Source of the DNA: Amaranthus tricolor
Lineage: Eukaryota; Streptophyta; Magnoliopsida; Caryophyllales; Amaranthaceae
Length of the DNA: 64,000 nucleotides
Direction of reading: 5' to 3'
NCBI RefSeq assembly: GCF_026212465.1
Contig: NC_080050.1
Span: forward strand, 27,669,070 to 27,733,069
Both the position numbers and the translations under genes were made by a program. Positions 11,501 through 23,690 of the stretch are shown here, one piece after another. The notes below the pieces were generated by a model. The model was not told where the DNA came from. It ran no database searches and saw only the letters and a list, made by a program, of their open reading frames with translations. Every line of letters begins with the position of its first letter. Within the stretch, counting starts at the first letter, position 1.

Positions 11501-14500
11501 GGGATAAACTATGTAGTGAAATCAAATGTGGTTGTGTTGACATCCTTTTAAAAAATGTAGTCTAAGGGGATGCGCAGGTTGCACCTCAACATAGGCGCAA
11601 GATTAGTCGAGGAAAACATTACAATGTGTTTTTGGTTGCACTTTTTTCGCGAACGCACTCAAAGGTGCAAAAAGGTGAGGCACAATCCTTTGCACCTCAT
11701 GATTTCAAAACTAAACAACAGAGCGCATGTTATGGATAGATTTCATAGAACATCATATCTTATGATTCTAGCCAATACATTTTTCTCCAAAATATATCTA
11801 GTGTTAAAACAAGTGAAGGTTGAAAGGAGGTACTGTCCTCATATTTTGTCTTAGCCACGAATATAAAAATATGAACATTCATGTACGAGTGTAGTTGTTC
11901 TTTTTAATAAAATTCCTTATATTTTGGAGGGAATTGAAAGGGGGAATGAGAAGAAAGAGGCAATCTGACAAAACTCAACTGTTTGTTTGCTTCAGGAATT
12001 TCATGTTCTACAAGCTCCAGATTACTTGGTTTCTTCTGCTTCGTACCTTAGTCAATAATCATTGAAATGAAGCAGCATTAATTTTGGTCAAGTGCAAATA
12101 TTAACGCAATAGGAAACAGCTACATACCAATGTTTTTTAGATTCTTTTCTCGCTTTTGTGAAGAATTGATGCTCTTATCCTGGCATATGAAATATATTAG
12201 AAAAAGATACGCAACAAAAAAGATGAAATATTTCAAGCGATAGAATCTCCAACCTAGATGGCATACCATCTTTTTAAAAATACTCCCTCCGTTTCAGCCT
12301 TAGTATTCCATTTGATTTTGACACTATTCATCAATCACTCTTAATTTATATTTTACACTTGATTAATAAGTTAAAACATAATCAAGTGGAATCATGTTGG
12401 ATTCGCCTCAATACAAATATTAATATCAACTTATTATAGTTTTTAATTATGTCAAATCAGAGATATTACGACTTGAATAAGTGCAATGGCACGTGTGCCA
12501 AACTAAATGAGACACATAGGATGAAATGGAGTAATAATTTAGAGTCATCTGAAGTATTGGTAAAAATCTGCATAGAGGAATCTTCCTACAACAATGTCTA
12601 CTTTTAAATTAGATAAGACGTTAGAGTGCCAGATACGAAATCCACTAGAAAATTACATGCATAACATAATTCAAAGATAATCATAAAAAGGGAGAAAAAT
12701 CTTCTATTATGCAAAATCAGTAACTCTCCATCATCCCCTTCTGCCCAGGGCATCACCCTTGTCCTCCAACACACTTCTGTCTTTCATCCTTACTCCACTA
12801 AATGGATAGATCCACTATCCTAGTCAGCACCAACAAGGGCAACAACCAAGCCCCTTGCTTCATTGTGCTTTCAAACACAATTAAGACTTTGCTAGTCATT
12901 CTGTGAAGCTAGTGGTGCAACTAATGTGAACCAGCTCAGTGAGCTCTTTGGTTTTGCTCAGTCAAACTCAATTGGTTTGCTTGGGCTCAGCTTGACCAAG
13001 CACACACCTAAAAGCGTCGTTTAAACTAAAAAATAGCCACGCTCAAGCTCAGTCAGGCTCAATGCAGATTATATTCAAGTTTTTGAGTTAAGTGAATATC
13101 AGTCTCACTTTCCCCTAATGGAAGTAATTCCAACCTTTCATGTGTGGTTGGTCTCACAAAAAATTACATTTCCATTCCATGTAAACTTTTCCAACTCTTT
13201 ATCCATCACATGAAGACTTGAAGTAATGAGCCAAAGTAAAATCACTCCAAGTCAAGTAATGCTTAAACTCAAAAAAATAGTCATGCTCAAGCTCAGTCAT
13301 TGACAAATGAGAAAATGGGAAAAAGACATATTTTATCTAGTTGATATTGCTTGTTTTCATGAGCATGGGATGGCCATTAAGCTCATTTGATTGCTAGATG
13401 ATATTTCAGGTGTAGGAGAAGAGAATGTTGAAAAGGAAAAGAGGTCTAGGGATGGTTGCAATGGCAGCATTGGGAAGATTGAGGAAATGAGGAGGCAATA
13501 GACACATGAAGAGAAAGAAAGCACGAAAGAGAGAGGCTGGAGGGCTCATATCCAAGGCAACATAAAGCAAAAGGAACAAAAAAGAAGAACCAGACAAGAG
13601 GGAGAGGTGGACGTGGCATGTCATAAAGAGAAAAAAGAATTAGACAAATTCTTACTATTCTTACCGTTATTATCATTCAATACATCATTTTTCTCATTCT
13701 AAATGTTTTTGAAATATTGCTCACACATGCAAATTCCATTAAGCTCATTTAGCTCAAACTGTAATCCTTATATGTCGGGTGTCCAGCTGTCCTACAGTCA
13801 GATAGTATTATAGCCTGTCCTACAGTTCAAAAAAAAAGCATATACAGAGTATTTCAAGCAATTCTCCATCTTTTCATACCTTGATAATCGGCTCGCCTAC
13901 TTCTCCTAAGCCAAAATCTCTTTGAGCATGCCAACCCTGCATTGCACGAGCAGCAGCGTCCCTTCTCACCCTTCCTGAACCGGTCTGATAAGCATTTCCC
14001 TAAAACAGGAGAAATTACGCATCAAATAAGGCCACAAGCCTGCAATCAAAGTACTCATAACAAAAGCATATGGTCCAGCCTAGCATCATACCAAGGTAGA
14101 AGAGATAGTAACCAAGGTTTTGCCTAGCATCACACTAATAAAAGCATTTACTAAGCTACTTTTTATACATTTTTTGTCTCTACAAACCATAGTTAATTGT
14201 TATTGGAAACAAACCAACAAACAAAGATCGGTTAATTAGTGATTTGCCTTGTTCTTTGTTTCTGTCATAGTCTAATACAACTAGATAAGCGTAATTATTG
14301 GTCTACATTATAGCACACAAAAAAGCTATGTATATAGTGTATGCAACAACTCAGATACCATCACATCCAAAGTAAGACTCAACCCTTAAGAAGAACCCCC
14401 ACTTGAGGAAAAATATATTAAGGCTCTTTTAGATTTAAGATTGATGATGACGATCGAAGGGACTACATTAAGGGACAAAGGAATTACTTACGTTGAAAAA

Positions 14501-17500
14501 AGTCGCCCCATATGCAAGTTTAGACGCAGGAAGAATAACGGTCAGAACGTTAACATAGCTTTTCTTGTCATGAGATAAAAGATTTATCTTGAGGCTTTTT
14601 CTACTGATAATGATGCCACTTGGCAACATTGAAAAACGGTAATATTAGTCTAAAATGTGTAGGTTTTATATAAACTACAAAGGTTTATAAACAAAATGTA
14701 GAATTCAAGTTTCTAAGTGGGAAAATTTGGTCCTTTTATAATCTAGTTTGTCTTGTCCTAGTTGAAACGTGATGATGCTTCGACTAAATGAAATTCTTTT
14801 TACTGTATCTGCGTGCATTTTGCCAAAACAGTTCGTTTCTCAACTATAAAAGAAACATTGTAATTTCCATGAGTTTTTTTTTTCAATTATTAATAAGGAA
14901 CCAAAAGTAGCTAAACTTATCATATATGATAATTTTCTTTAATAGCTCTATGATGTTATTATTTTATGATCTAGTTAGTAATGGTTTAAAAAGTAAAACT
15001 CATAAAACTTGCAATCGTTTCTTTTATAGTTGTGAAACGAACCATTTCGGCAAAATACACACACATACAGTGAAAATCATTTTTCCTAGTCAATGCATCA
15101 TTATGTCTCAAGAAGGACAAGGCAGGTGAAATTATAAAGGACCAAATTTCTCACTTGAAAACGTACATTTTACATTATGTTCATAACCCCTCCATATTTA
15201 AACTAAAACCATCACTTTTTGGATAAGTATTACATTTTATCAGGTCAATGGTATTGTCATCTAATATATACCAAGTGATTTCATTATCAATAGAATAAGC
15301 CTCAAAATAAATGTTCTCTCTCCGAACAAGAAAAGTTGTGTTGGCGTTTTGGCCTCTATGCTTGCCCTCTCTACTAAACTTGCATATAGGATATTCATTG
15401 TCAATGTAAGTAACTCTTTTATCCCTTAATGTAGTACCATCGGCCGTCATTAAGAATGCTAAATCAGAAAAAGCTTTATATATTTTTTCTCAAGTATAAG
15501 TAATGCTAATTTAGGTTCAAAATTGGTAAAGTTTCATTTGTTATTTTCCCTATATACACTATAGCTTATTCCACCCACCACACCACACAAAGGTTTAGCC
15601 TTAAAGTCTTTCACAAAAGATTTTCTTATTGTGTTCTAGTGAATCTACAAAGGATTAGCTTTCCTTTGCTCATGAGTCGCACTTTAGAAACGGTTAGGAG
15701 TAAGCTTAAAACCTTCACTCCCACGATTCCTTAAAAACAAGATACAAAAGTCAACAACAAAAGTCTTGGCCACCCCAATCCATAATAGAAGTAAAATACA
15801 AAGCACCAACTCACTTTTCCCTTAAGATTTGCTCATGAGTCACCCTTTACGTTGATGTGGTCATGTGCAAAGACTAAAATAGGTAGGCGTGTGATGAGCA
15901 ATTAACATGCGTGAAGAATGACATGAAATATGAAATTCATAAGAGCATACAACAATGGAAGGAAGGAATGAATGAAGGATGAGTATACGTGTATGGTAAC
16001 TGGAATCAACTTTCTTAGTTATAGTCTTATAGACTAGTATTATATTGTCGTTGACAATCACGTTGATTTATTGGATTTAGATTTTGGTATTATTGTTGTA
16101 AAAAGAATCATATAGTTCTCTAAAAGTGAAGAAAAACAAAATATTGATTTTAGAAATTTTTGATAAAACATACCTAATTAAAATAAAGAAAGGGCTATAG
16201 ATACTGTCGGAATAAGATGATAATTTGTTGCTAAAAGTAGAGACCTGATCAAGTGGATCTCACCTAGGGAGGTAAAAAGAGCAGCTACCCATATAGAAAA
16301 GAGGATGGCTTAAGATTCCTGAAAATCAGTGGTCTTGCTCAAAAAAAATGAATGAAATTTTTCGAATGGTTTCAAATCATTCATCATAAATGACTTCAAT
16401 GATCCCTAAAACTCTTATATGTCTTAATTTGCCAGAAAGTGCTGAACTAAACACAAATACCTCAATATTCAACAAGTGACGCCTACATACCTGGGGCATT
16501 GGTAGTTTAAGTGTTTGACAGGACATCTGAACATACATTTCCCCAATATATAATGGTAAAGGAGATGGCAGATCAGAACTAGGCTTTGTACCTTGTTTCT
16601 CATCATGCACACAATAGATGGAATTTAAAGCCACTGTACCAAGTGCAAAATCTTAAAATGCAGAGACACAAGAACAAAGAACCTCGCTTTAACATGTCAG
16701 ATGAATGACTACCTCATTTTCAACCGAAGTAGAATCAGGGATGGTGACTTCTGGAAATTCAACCTCACCTATCTCTCTTTTGTGCTTTTCGTAATCCAGA
16801 AGCGCCTGCACAGGAAAAAAAAGCAGCAACAAAATCTTAAAAACAATAATTAAATGTACCACAGCTACAACAACGCAAAAACCTCATTAGAATATTAGGT
16901 TGGAATACCAAGAGTAAATTGTGACAATGAATAGTTATACAGACAATTGTGCTTCACACGAACATCAGTTGAACTATTATCGCTTGTTTGCATGAAAAAA
17001 ATGCAAAGAAACGTAGAGAAGAGATTGAGGGAGGCAATCTCCCTTGTTTGACAAATTAGGGAGGTGAGGGAAATGAACAGGATAAATAACGAGAGAATTT
17101 CTTCCTTCATTGTTTAAGAAATAAATCATCTCATTTGTAAAGATCAGTGAGCTATATGGAATGATAAGACTCATCAAACAGAAAAAGACAGCTTTACTCC
17201 ACTAAACTCTCATATTTTATCACATAAAGGAAAGATATCAATCAATTTGTCTCCCCTAACCCTCCACCCTATTCTAATATCTCTTTCTAGTGCTTTTCTC
17301 CTCCTTACCCCACATTGGTCAATTACAAAAGAAGGCACAAGCCATACATATATCAGATCGGGTTTATTGTTCTTTATACATATGAAATAGATGAGACTCA
17401 TTTATTAAGAAACATCAAAAAAATAGAGATCATGTCAGCGGCACAAATTAGTCATTAACAATATGTTTGGATAAGAATTCAGGAGGGAAAGTAAAAGGAA

Positions 17501-20236
17501 GGGGGAGGATGGACGAGAAAGGAATGGGAAGGAATAATAAGAAAAGCTTTCCTTGTGTTTGTATAAGAGGGAAAGTGAAAAGACAAACCATTTTCCTTCA
17601 AAATCTTTCCGTTTTTGAAGAGATTTGGTCATCAAAAAAATTAAGGAAAGTAATTCCTTAAATCCCTTCCTTTCAAACCCTTCCCCTTCAAATTTGTTAT
17701 CCAAACAAAGAAAATATATCCCTCTAAATCCATTCCTTTCTTCAATTCCTACAATCCAACAAAGTGTAATGGTGTCTTTCATAGAGTATTTGTAGTCATG
17801 GAGCTACTCATACATTCTTCAATTCTAAACTCTCCCTATGGAAAGATCGGACCACTTCCTACCCTTTTCCTATACTCCTATTCAAACAATTGAGTATTTT
17901 TTTCCTCGTCTTACCCCGCCCCTTTCCTTCTTTCCTTTTTTTTACCAAAAGACTAATTCAAATAATGTGTAAGAGTCACTGAATCCCAGATAGGCAACAA
18001 CCATGATAAAGCCTTATACCAATAAATGGGATAGGCTACATAAATTAAAACCAATTAAAGTATGAATCCACAATAATAATTTTCCTTTTCCAACAATTCC
18101 TATTTAATTCTATTTATTACTCCAAACCCAATTTCTAATTCTTAAGCACAGCTCCAGTTAATAATTAATTCAACATCAACCAAAGGATTTATACATATAC
18201 TGAGAGATGGCTAAGAAAGAAGACTCACAAACATCAAATAATAAGTAGTTTTACGCAGTACAAATCATCCCAGATGTATATGCACACAAAAAGATACAAT
18301 AGATAATTATATCCCAAAGACATAATTGTGCAATAAGGGCCATTACCTTTTCATAAAAAATCCTGAATGTCCAAGAAATTGTAGTACATGTCCTGAACAA
18401 GAATGGACCAATAATTGGGTTAAATGTCGAGTTCAGCTGACATCATAAACTTCTCACTGAACTATTAATAAACAGAAATGAAATGAAGTTCAATCAATCA
18501 AAAAAACATTTATCCCATTTCCAGAAACATTTAAACAAAAGTTAATGAACAGGGCATTTCATACTTTGGCGGATGGAAAGATTCCCCAACTTGCCGCCAC
18601 AGCTTGTACGTAGTAACCTGTAAAAAGACGAGAAATTTCAGAATGCACAACACCATTCCCTTGTCCTTGAAATATGACCTGTGTACATCCAATCTAAGCT
18701 AATGAGGCAGTAAAATCAATCAATGGATCAACAAGTGCCTTTACTTCTATATATAACAAAAAATCTGAACTCTTTCAAATGCATTAAGAGAGTACGCAAA
18801 TGAAAATTTATTGTGGTGCAGGCAAGGATTGCAAAGGACGAGACATATTTTAGTATATGTTGCGTCAGTTCAGTGTAATCTGAGAAAAGGGATTTAATCA
18901 TACAAAACTAGCAGCAATTGATAACCAGTATTTAAATAGACACCTAAAATCCAAAGATCCATAATCAGACACATCTCGGAAGGAAAGAGTCAATAGATAA
19001 GAAAGAACCGGCATTGTTTATATGAATTTAACATTGTGGAAACGGTCACACATCATGGGGTCCTTAATTGTAATGTGAAATATCATTTACAATTCAGGAA
19101 ATATTAACCTAGTTAGCTGAAAAATGCATATAAAAGTCATGCTTGATTAACGGTCAAAAAAGTCATTCACCCCTACACTGTACACATCAAGCATCTGAAA
19201 CTCGTGAAAATATGAAGCAAGCAAATCATTTGATTCATGCAACACACCACAAATATAGGCATCAAGGAATGAAACAAAGGCAACAACCTAGAACCGACAG
19301 CTCTCTAGAGCAAGACATTTTGTGCAAAAATCTTATACCAATGACAAAATGACTATCATTACAAAAAATTTCAGCCCTTGTACATTAATAATAAAAATTA
19401 TAACACTTGGAACAAACAAGCATACCCTGTCATATCCACCCAACTGAACCACAGCTCTCCATAACCTAGACAACAAAAGATTAAGAGCATCTATGTCAAT
19501 CAAGCAAATTTAACACTCCTAAAAAGAGGAAATCAGGTAAATTTGTTTGAGAGGTAAACACAAAACAAAGAGGCCATACTTCAAGCAGTTCAAAGGCTCC
19601 CCATAAAACTTGGGTGGTTTGAATTCCATACATCTACCCTTATAGAAGGCTATCAGCTCATTTATGAACTCAGCTTGTTCTTCTTTAGTTCCAGCCTCCT
19701 CGTCATCTTCAATCATCTAAAAGTAATTCAAAGTAATGATTGTTCCTGATCCATTAACAGTAAAAAAAATAGAAAAAAAATATATAAAAAGCATACACAT
19801 TCTCAAGCACTAATAGTAGATAATACAATTCAAAATCCCATTTTTCAAACTTAAGTTATAGCACTGATCTTATCAAAGGCACCTTTAATCTCTTGACACC
19901 ATTGTTAGAGCGCCCTCCAGTTGCATCATGATAGGTTTTAATCAACAATCTCCCTGAGGAAGATCGAGGGGTACTGGACTCAGTTGAGCCACCACCATTT
20001 TGGGTCTTGTTATCAGATCCTACACCTGTTTCCTGCTCCTCGCTGTCATGTCCTCGCTTAGAGGAGTGTACATTCTCATTCCCATTCCCGTTGAATTTCA
20101 CATTACCATTTCCTTGTGAGCTACTTTGATTTTGGTCTTCCTCGGTTACAGGAGAAGGTGTATCAGTCTCTTCAAGCCCAGGTTCTTCTTCAGGGCCATC
20201 ACCCACATCTATCTCATACTGACTGCCACTACCCAT
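8578..20236 (-). CDS. ARID5: ARID/BRIGHT DNA-binding protein with C-terminal alpha-crystallin-like domain (ARID5/6-like), 13 coding exons
   Basis: Nuclear AT-rich-DNA-binding protein of the plant ARID plus Hsp20-like type, expected in chromatin-linked transcriptional control. Exons (minus, coding order): 20236-19883, 19716-19580, 19465-19426, 18617-18565, 18392-18347, 16805-16713, 13999-13880, 12179-12128, 12046-11980, 11162-11096, 10994-10944, 10070-9978, 8682-8578. Every junction is GT-AG and phase-consistent, giving 425 residues, close to the Arabidopsis relative as I recall it. The acidic, Ser/Asn/Gly-rich N-terminus (1-118) looks disordered. The ARID covers about 125-212 (PPKFYGEPLNCLKLWRAV, VVQLGGYDRV, LWRQVGESFHPP, SWTFRIFYEKALLDY). 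A basic GSGRVRRDAAARAMQGWH block follows. The alpha-crystallin-like part, about 327-422, runs from VGPPADWVKINVRES through VRVQSDPAGRLVITG to HGRLFVRVPF. ARID5 and ARID6 cannot be separated here. Introns carry MITEs and a foldback. Confidence 0.93.
8899..9175. mobile_element. Stowaway-type MITE
   Basis: Ends CTCCCTCTAATTCAATTTAG and CTAAAAAGAATTGGAGGGAG form inverted repeats, and each end abuts a TA dinucleotide (8897-8898, 9176-9177). That is the TA target duplication and TACTCCCTC signature of Stowaway elements. It lies in the last intron of the ARID gene. Confidence 0.85.
9210..9275 (+). repeat. tRNA-like head of a SINE or decayed tRNA pseudogene
   Basis: A box-A-like motif TAGTTCAATGGTTAGAGC (9218-9235) is followed about 25 bp later by a box-B-like motif GGGTTTCAAATCCT (9257-9270), which differs from the consensus GGTTCGAATCC by one extra T and one base change. 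The order and spacing match a Pol III internal promoter. The sequence cannot fold into a proper tRNA, so a SINE remnant is favoured. It sits 40 bp beyond the Stowaway element in the same ARID intron. Confidence 0.55.
9635..9912. mobile_element. probable MITE with GGGTTGTTTGG ends
   Basis: The left end reads TGGGTTGTTTGGAAAATTGG and the right end CTCTAACAAACACCCC, an imperfect inverted pair, with partly self-complementary sequence between. No clean target duplication could be defined. It lies in the last intron of the ARID gene. Confidence 0.4.
12283..12531. mobile_element. Stowaway-like MITE
   Basis: The left end is CTCCCTCCGTTTCAGCC preceded by TA; the right end is GGATGAAATGGAG followed by TA. 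The inverted repeat is imperfect, so the copy is older than the one at 8899-9175. It is in the ARID intron between exons 13999-13880 and 12179-12128. Confidence 0.75.
14400..15498. mobile_element. 1.1-kb foldback (long inverted repeat) element in an ARID intron
   Basis: The left arm (about 14400-14885) and right arm (about 14990-15498) are diverged reverse complements around a roughly 100-bp spacer. Outer ends pair as CACTTGAGGAAAAATATAT against ATATATTTTTTCTCAAGTA. Inner parts pair as AACTATAAAAGAAAC against GTTTCTTTTATAGTT. Translating either arm outward-in gives related peptides: both contain GTTLRDK and PICKF. The right arm keeps an 89-codon open frame (15450-15181, minus), while the left arm counterpart has stops. 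No target duplication or transposase is visible, so the superfamily is unassigned. The ARID pre-mRNA would carry this as a long hairpin. Confidence 0.75.
16491..16633 (-). other. possible optional ARID exon inside the intron between exons 16805-16713 and 13999-13880
   Basis: The stretch is open in one frame (VALNSIYCVHDEKQG... to LKLPMPQ) and is bounded by an acceptor-like GGTACAG and a good donor CAG|GTATGTAG. At 143 nt it would break the frame if simply inserted after exon 16805-16713. It does fit in frame if that exon instead ends at 16769, where the consensus donor ATAG|GTGAGG occurs. The conserved family sequence is obtained without it, so I left it out of the coding model. Confidence 0.3.
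17462..17763. mobile_element. probable MITE in an ARID intron
   Basis: The left end ATGTTTGGATAAGAATTCAG pairs imperfectly with the right end CTTCAATTCCTACAATCCAA, and the interior is purine-rich then pyrimidine-rich, as in a hairpin. No clean target duplication. The open frames here on both strands are a by-product of that composition. Confidence 0.42.
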
Positions 20237-20950
20237 TCTAACTCAAAAAATTTCAGGTTGTTAAGCATAAAAATTACACATAAAAACTAATTAAATAATT
20301 TTTTAAAACAAAATTAATAAACCCTAATTAAACTCTTCCTTTCATCAATATCTTCTCAGAAAACTAATAAAACCCATCAATCATTTTTAACTCACAAATG
20401 TAACTCACCCAGTTCCTTATTATTTTCAAATCTAATCAAACTAAGAAAACAATTGTAAGATAATTAACAAAGGAGAAATGTAAGACTATCAAGACAAACA
20501 AACAAACAAAAATGAAGTCTTTTTACTTTGTTCTTATTTCCTTTCTCCTCTTTTTAAAGTTCCAGCACAACAAATTAAACCAAAAATTTCATTTAATGAT
20601 TAATTACACACCAGAATTATGAGCAAAACACCAAAACCCTACAAATTCTTCCTTTAATCACAACCTACTTTATAAACCCACTAATCAAAACCAAAAAACA
20701 CGTGTGTTTATATAATAAAACAAAAAGAAATGTACAACTACCAAGTCAAAATAAATAAATAAAAATATTTCACTTCATTCTTGTTATCTTTCACCTATTC
20801 ATTAGAGAAGTTCAATTAGCAGCTATAATAACTCTAAAAAAACATCAAATTTGAGCAAAAAAGGGTAAAAATCATTGGAATTCTCAACTAAAAAGGGTGA
20901 AAAATAGCTGAAAGTTAATTCAATAACAGAAAGAGTAAGGGAAAGATAAC

Positions 20951-21120
20951 CTGTTGTCGGCGGTGACAACAACGACGGGAATGAAGCAGCGTCGACCGGA
21001 GAGAGAATTAGAAGAGTAGAGTAGAGTACAGTAGTGGAGAGAGAAAATGGCCGTCAATAAAATGGGTCGGGTTTCAGGTTTGAAATTACTTTCTTTTTGT
21101 TGTCCCCGAACTAGTCTACC
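20951..21120 (-). other. probable noncoding first exon (5' leader) of the ARID gene
   Basis: Inferred from a donor-like CAACAG|GTTATC at 20950 on the minus strand and an acceptor-like GAGTTAG one base before the ATG at 20236. Between them lies about 710 bp of AT-rich intron-like sequence. The region right of 20951 is less AT-rich than its surroundings, as expected of a leader. The transcription start is not defined. Confidence 0.45.
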
Positions 21121-21129
21121 CTCTTTTAA

Positions 21130-23620
21130 CATCAAAGATTTTTAGAAGCGTGATATGTAATAATTAATTTTGTCACTAATTAAATAATATATACTACTCA
21201 ATAATCACCTGTTGCTTTTTTTTTTAAAAAGTTATTATTTGTTATTTTGAATGTTTTATTTGTTATTTGTACGATGATAAGAAAAATAACTTTATTTATT
21301 TTTATTTTAATAATTGAATAATGCTTGTGATCCTTACATATCTCCGATTAACTTCAATTTAACATTTTTATATTCCTTATAGTGACCACATGGTTCTTTA
21401 TAAAAAATTTTTTTAAGGAAAAGCGTCAGAAAGTACCTATAAAAAAAATTTCCAAAAAATACCTAATAAAAAAGTTTTGTCAAAAAATACCTAATAAAAT
21501 TTTTTCTTTTTGTTTTTAAATAGCAAAAATTTGAAGAATTTTAACTCGCTATGTTAATTAATGGCGTGGTTGCGTCATATATATTTATACTGTGTTGTTG
21601 TTTTTTTATGAGATAATATTTAAAATATGTTTAATTTAGTATAAAATGATAATTTTTACAAAAAAAAATTAATTTAATTGTCAAAATGAAAATTATAAAA
21701 ACATATTCATAAATCATAAATCAAGAAAGAATAGTTAAAGTAGAACTAGGCATTGATTGATATAAGATTTCTTTGATTTTTTATTTTTTTTAAATGGATC
21801 CCTTTGATATCTTAATTTTCCTACTTTGTATATTGAATAAATAATAAAATGTGAAACAAACTACAAAAGGATGTTAATCGTATCCTTCCAAAAATGGTTT
21901 GAATAAAAAAATGTGTAACTAACTACAAAATGATGTACATCTTATCCTTCCATAAATGGTCATAAACCAATTTTAACAAATATCCTATCTCTTAATATTT
22001 TCTTTTATATAGTTTTCAAAATACAAATTAAATGTCGAATTTTAAAATTTTTTCACAAACAACACACCAAATAAAATATAACTTCTCAAAAATAATAATC
22101 TACAAATATTTCAACCAATTCACCTTATAAAAATATTCACTAAAAAAATTTGAGTTCATCAACTTAGGTTTAGTTGAATAAGAAAAGACTGTAAAAATAA
22201 GAATAAAAAAAAGTAAAGAATCACTAATTAAGTTTGATTGATTAAAAATATGCTCAATTTTTTTTAAAAAATAGGTAATTATTTGCTCTGCTTAAAATAA
22301 TAATATAAAGTAGTTTGGATTCAATAAAACCAAGTTATATTAAAAATAAGCAGTGCAAAGAACAAAAAAATAAGTTATTTAACTTAGTAAAAATAAATTT
22401 AATCTAATAAAACATTAGTCTAATTTAACGAACTTAGTTCAGTTCACTTAAAATAAGTTAAAGTCGGTAAAATTAAACTGAATACAATATGTGATCAAAT
22501 AGAAATGTGATCAAATAAAAAAGATAAAATTTTTACTCTGTAAAATTAATCATCTATTGATGGATATATTTAATTTTACACATTAATATCTTTGTGTGAG
22601 ATTTTAAATTTATATATAAGATAAAACTCTCATTATTTTATAATGACTATATATTTATTTAAACACTATAAATGATCATTTTTGGAAAACTAATTTCATT
22701 TATATGTCTTAAATTGGCCCAAAATTAAATGTTTCACCATTAGTAGAATTTGACTTTCCATTTTCCAAAAAAGCCCAAAACTTAAAATTTTAGATTTTTT
22801 TTTAAAAATTAGAAAATTTTATTAAAAAAAAAAAGTCTCAAAGAAGAGACCAACAATATTAAAGGACATCAAAATGCACCTCTTCGGCATAAACAAAAAC
22901 ACGCCTTCTAATTTAATTATTCATACTGTAAGCATCTACTACACGCCTATATTATAGCCAGATCAGATCCAAGAAAAAAATCAAATGACCTCAACGTTTC
23001 AAGTATTGTTTTTAAAAATGTTGATGATGGCTTGAACCTAAGACAATACTATCACACACCAATGTTTTAACCAACTTAACCGTACACTTATTAGCATATT
23101 TAGAGCTATAGCTTTTTAAATGTCATCAGATGACAACATTGATAAAGACTACATCCGCCCCCGGCTCGTTTAAGACTAAAATTTTGAGAATAATTTGTGA
23201 ATTACAACTTTAAAATTTAACACATTTGTAAATTATAACTTTAATGTTTATTTTTTGCGACTTACAGTCACCAAAGTATCAAACTTTACAGGTTCAAGCC
23301 AAAAATACACAACTCCGACCACTTAACCTAAAATTCCGACCACCAAAATGGTCGAAATTTTGGGTTTTGGCTTGAACCTGTAAACTTTGATATTTTGGTA
23401 GCTGTAATTCGCAAAAAATAAACATTGATATTATAATTCGCAAAAATGCCAAATTTTAAAGCTGTAATTCGTAAATTACTAAAGTTTTGACGATTCTTTT
23501 TGAATCTAAAAAGTGGAGTAGTTGTCTACTCATAGCTTATTTGTTAACATTGTAAGTGTGGATTAGGTGACCAAATTTGTGAACAAGAGGAGCAGGTTCA
23601 CTTGAAATGAGCTAAATTTC
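21130..23620. other. AT-rich intergenic DNA between ARID and dirigent genes
   Basis: Very AT-rich, with many A/T runs and short direct repeats. The only structured item is the inverted repeat at 23174-23492. No coding frame of note. The left end should contain the ARID promoter (minus) and the right end the dirigent promoter (plus). Confidence 0.55.
23174..23492. repeat. 320-bp near-palindromic inverted repeat, MITE-like
   Basis: The arms pair around position 23342, where AATTCCGACCACCAAAATGG turns into the complementary GGTCGAAATTTT. Pairs include CTTTACAGGTTCAAGCC against GGCTTGAACCTGTAAA. The outermost detectable pairing is GACTAAAATTTTGAG against TACTAAAGTTTTGAC. It ends about 130 bp upstream of the dirigent TATA box, so it may lie in that promoter. 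Confidence 0.72.
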
Positions 23621-23626
23621 ATCCCT

Positions 23627-23632
23627 TATAAA
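23627..23632 (+). promoter_or_regulatory. TATA box of the dirigent gene
   Basis: TATAAA lies 53 bp upstream of the start codon at 23680, leaving room for a short leader of about 20-25 nt. Position and sequence fit a plant core promoter. Confidence 0.6.
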
Positions 23633-23669
23633 CTGTCCACTTTACATTCCTAAACAACACAACTTCTTA

Positions 23670-23690
23670 ATGGCACATAATGCTAGCTAA
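23670..23690 (+). promoter_or_regulatory. short upstream ORF overlapping the dirigent start codon
   Basis: An ATG at 23670 opens a 6-codon frame (MAHNAS) that ends with TAA at 23688-23690, past the main ATG at 23680 in another frame. A scanning ribosome meets this ATG first, so it could reduce or gate translation of the dirigent protein. Confidence 0.5.

Noticed and set aside
11570..11854. 94-codon plus-strand open frame
   Set aside because: Lies within an ARID intron, has no known motif, and overlaps a dispersed GCGCA/TGCACC-rich repeat.
13406..13676. Two overlapping leucine/serine-rich frames on the minus strand
   Set aside because: Products of pyrimidine-rich intron sequence; no domain or start context.
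17435..17782. 115-codon minus-strand and 64-codon plus-strand frames
   Set aside because: Both fall in a purine/pyrimidine-skewed MITE-like hairpin, which explains the absence of stops.
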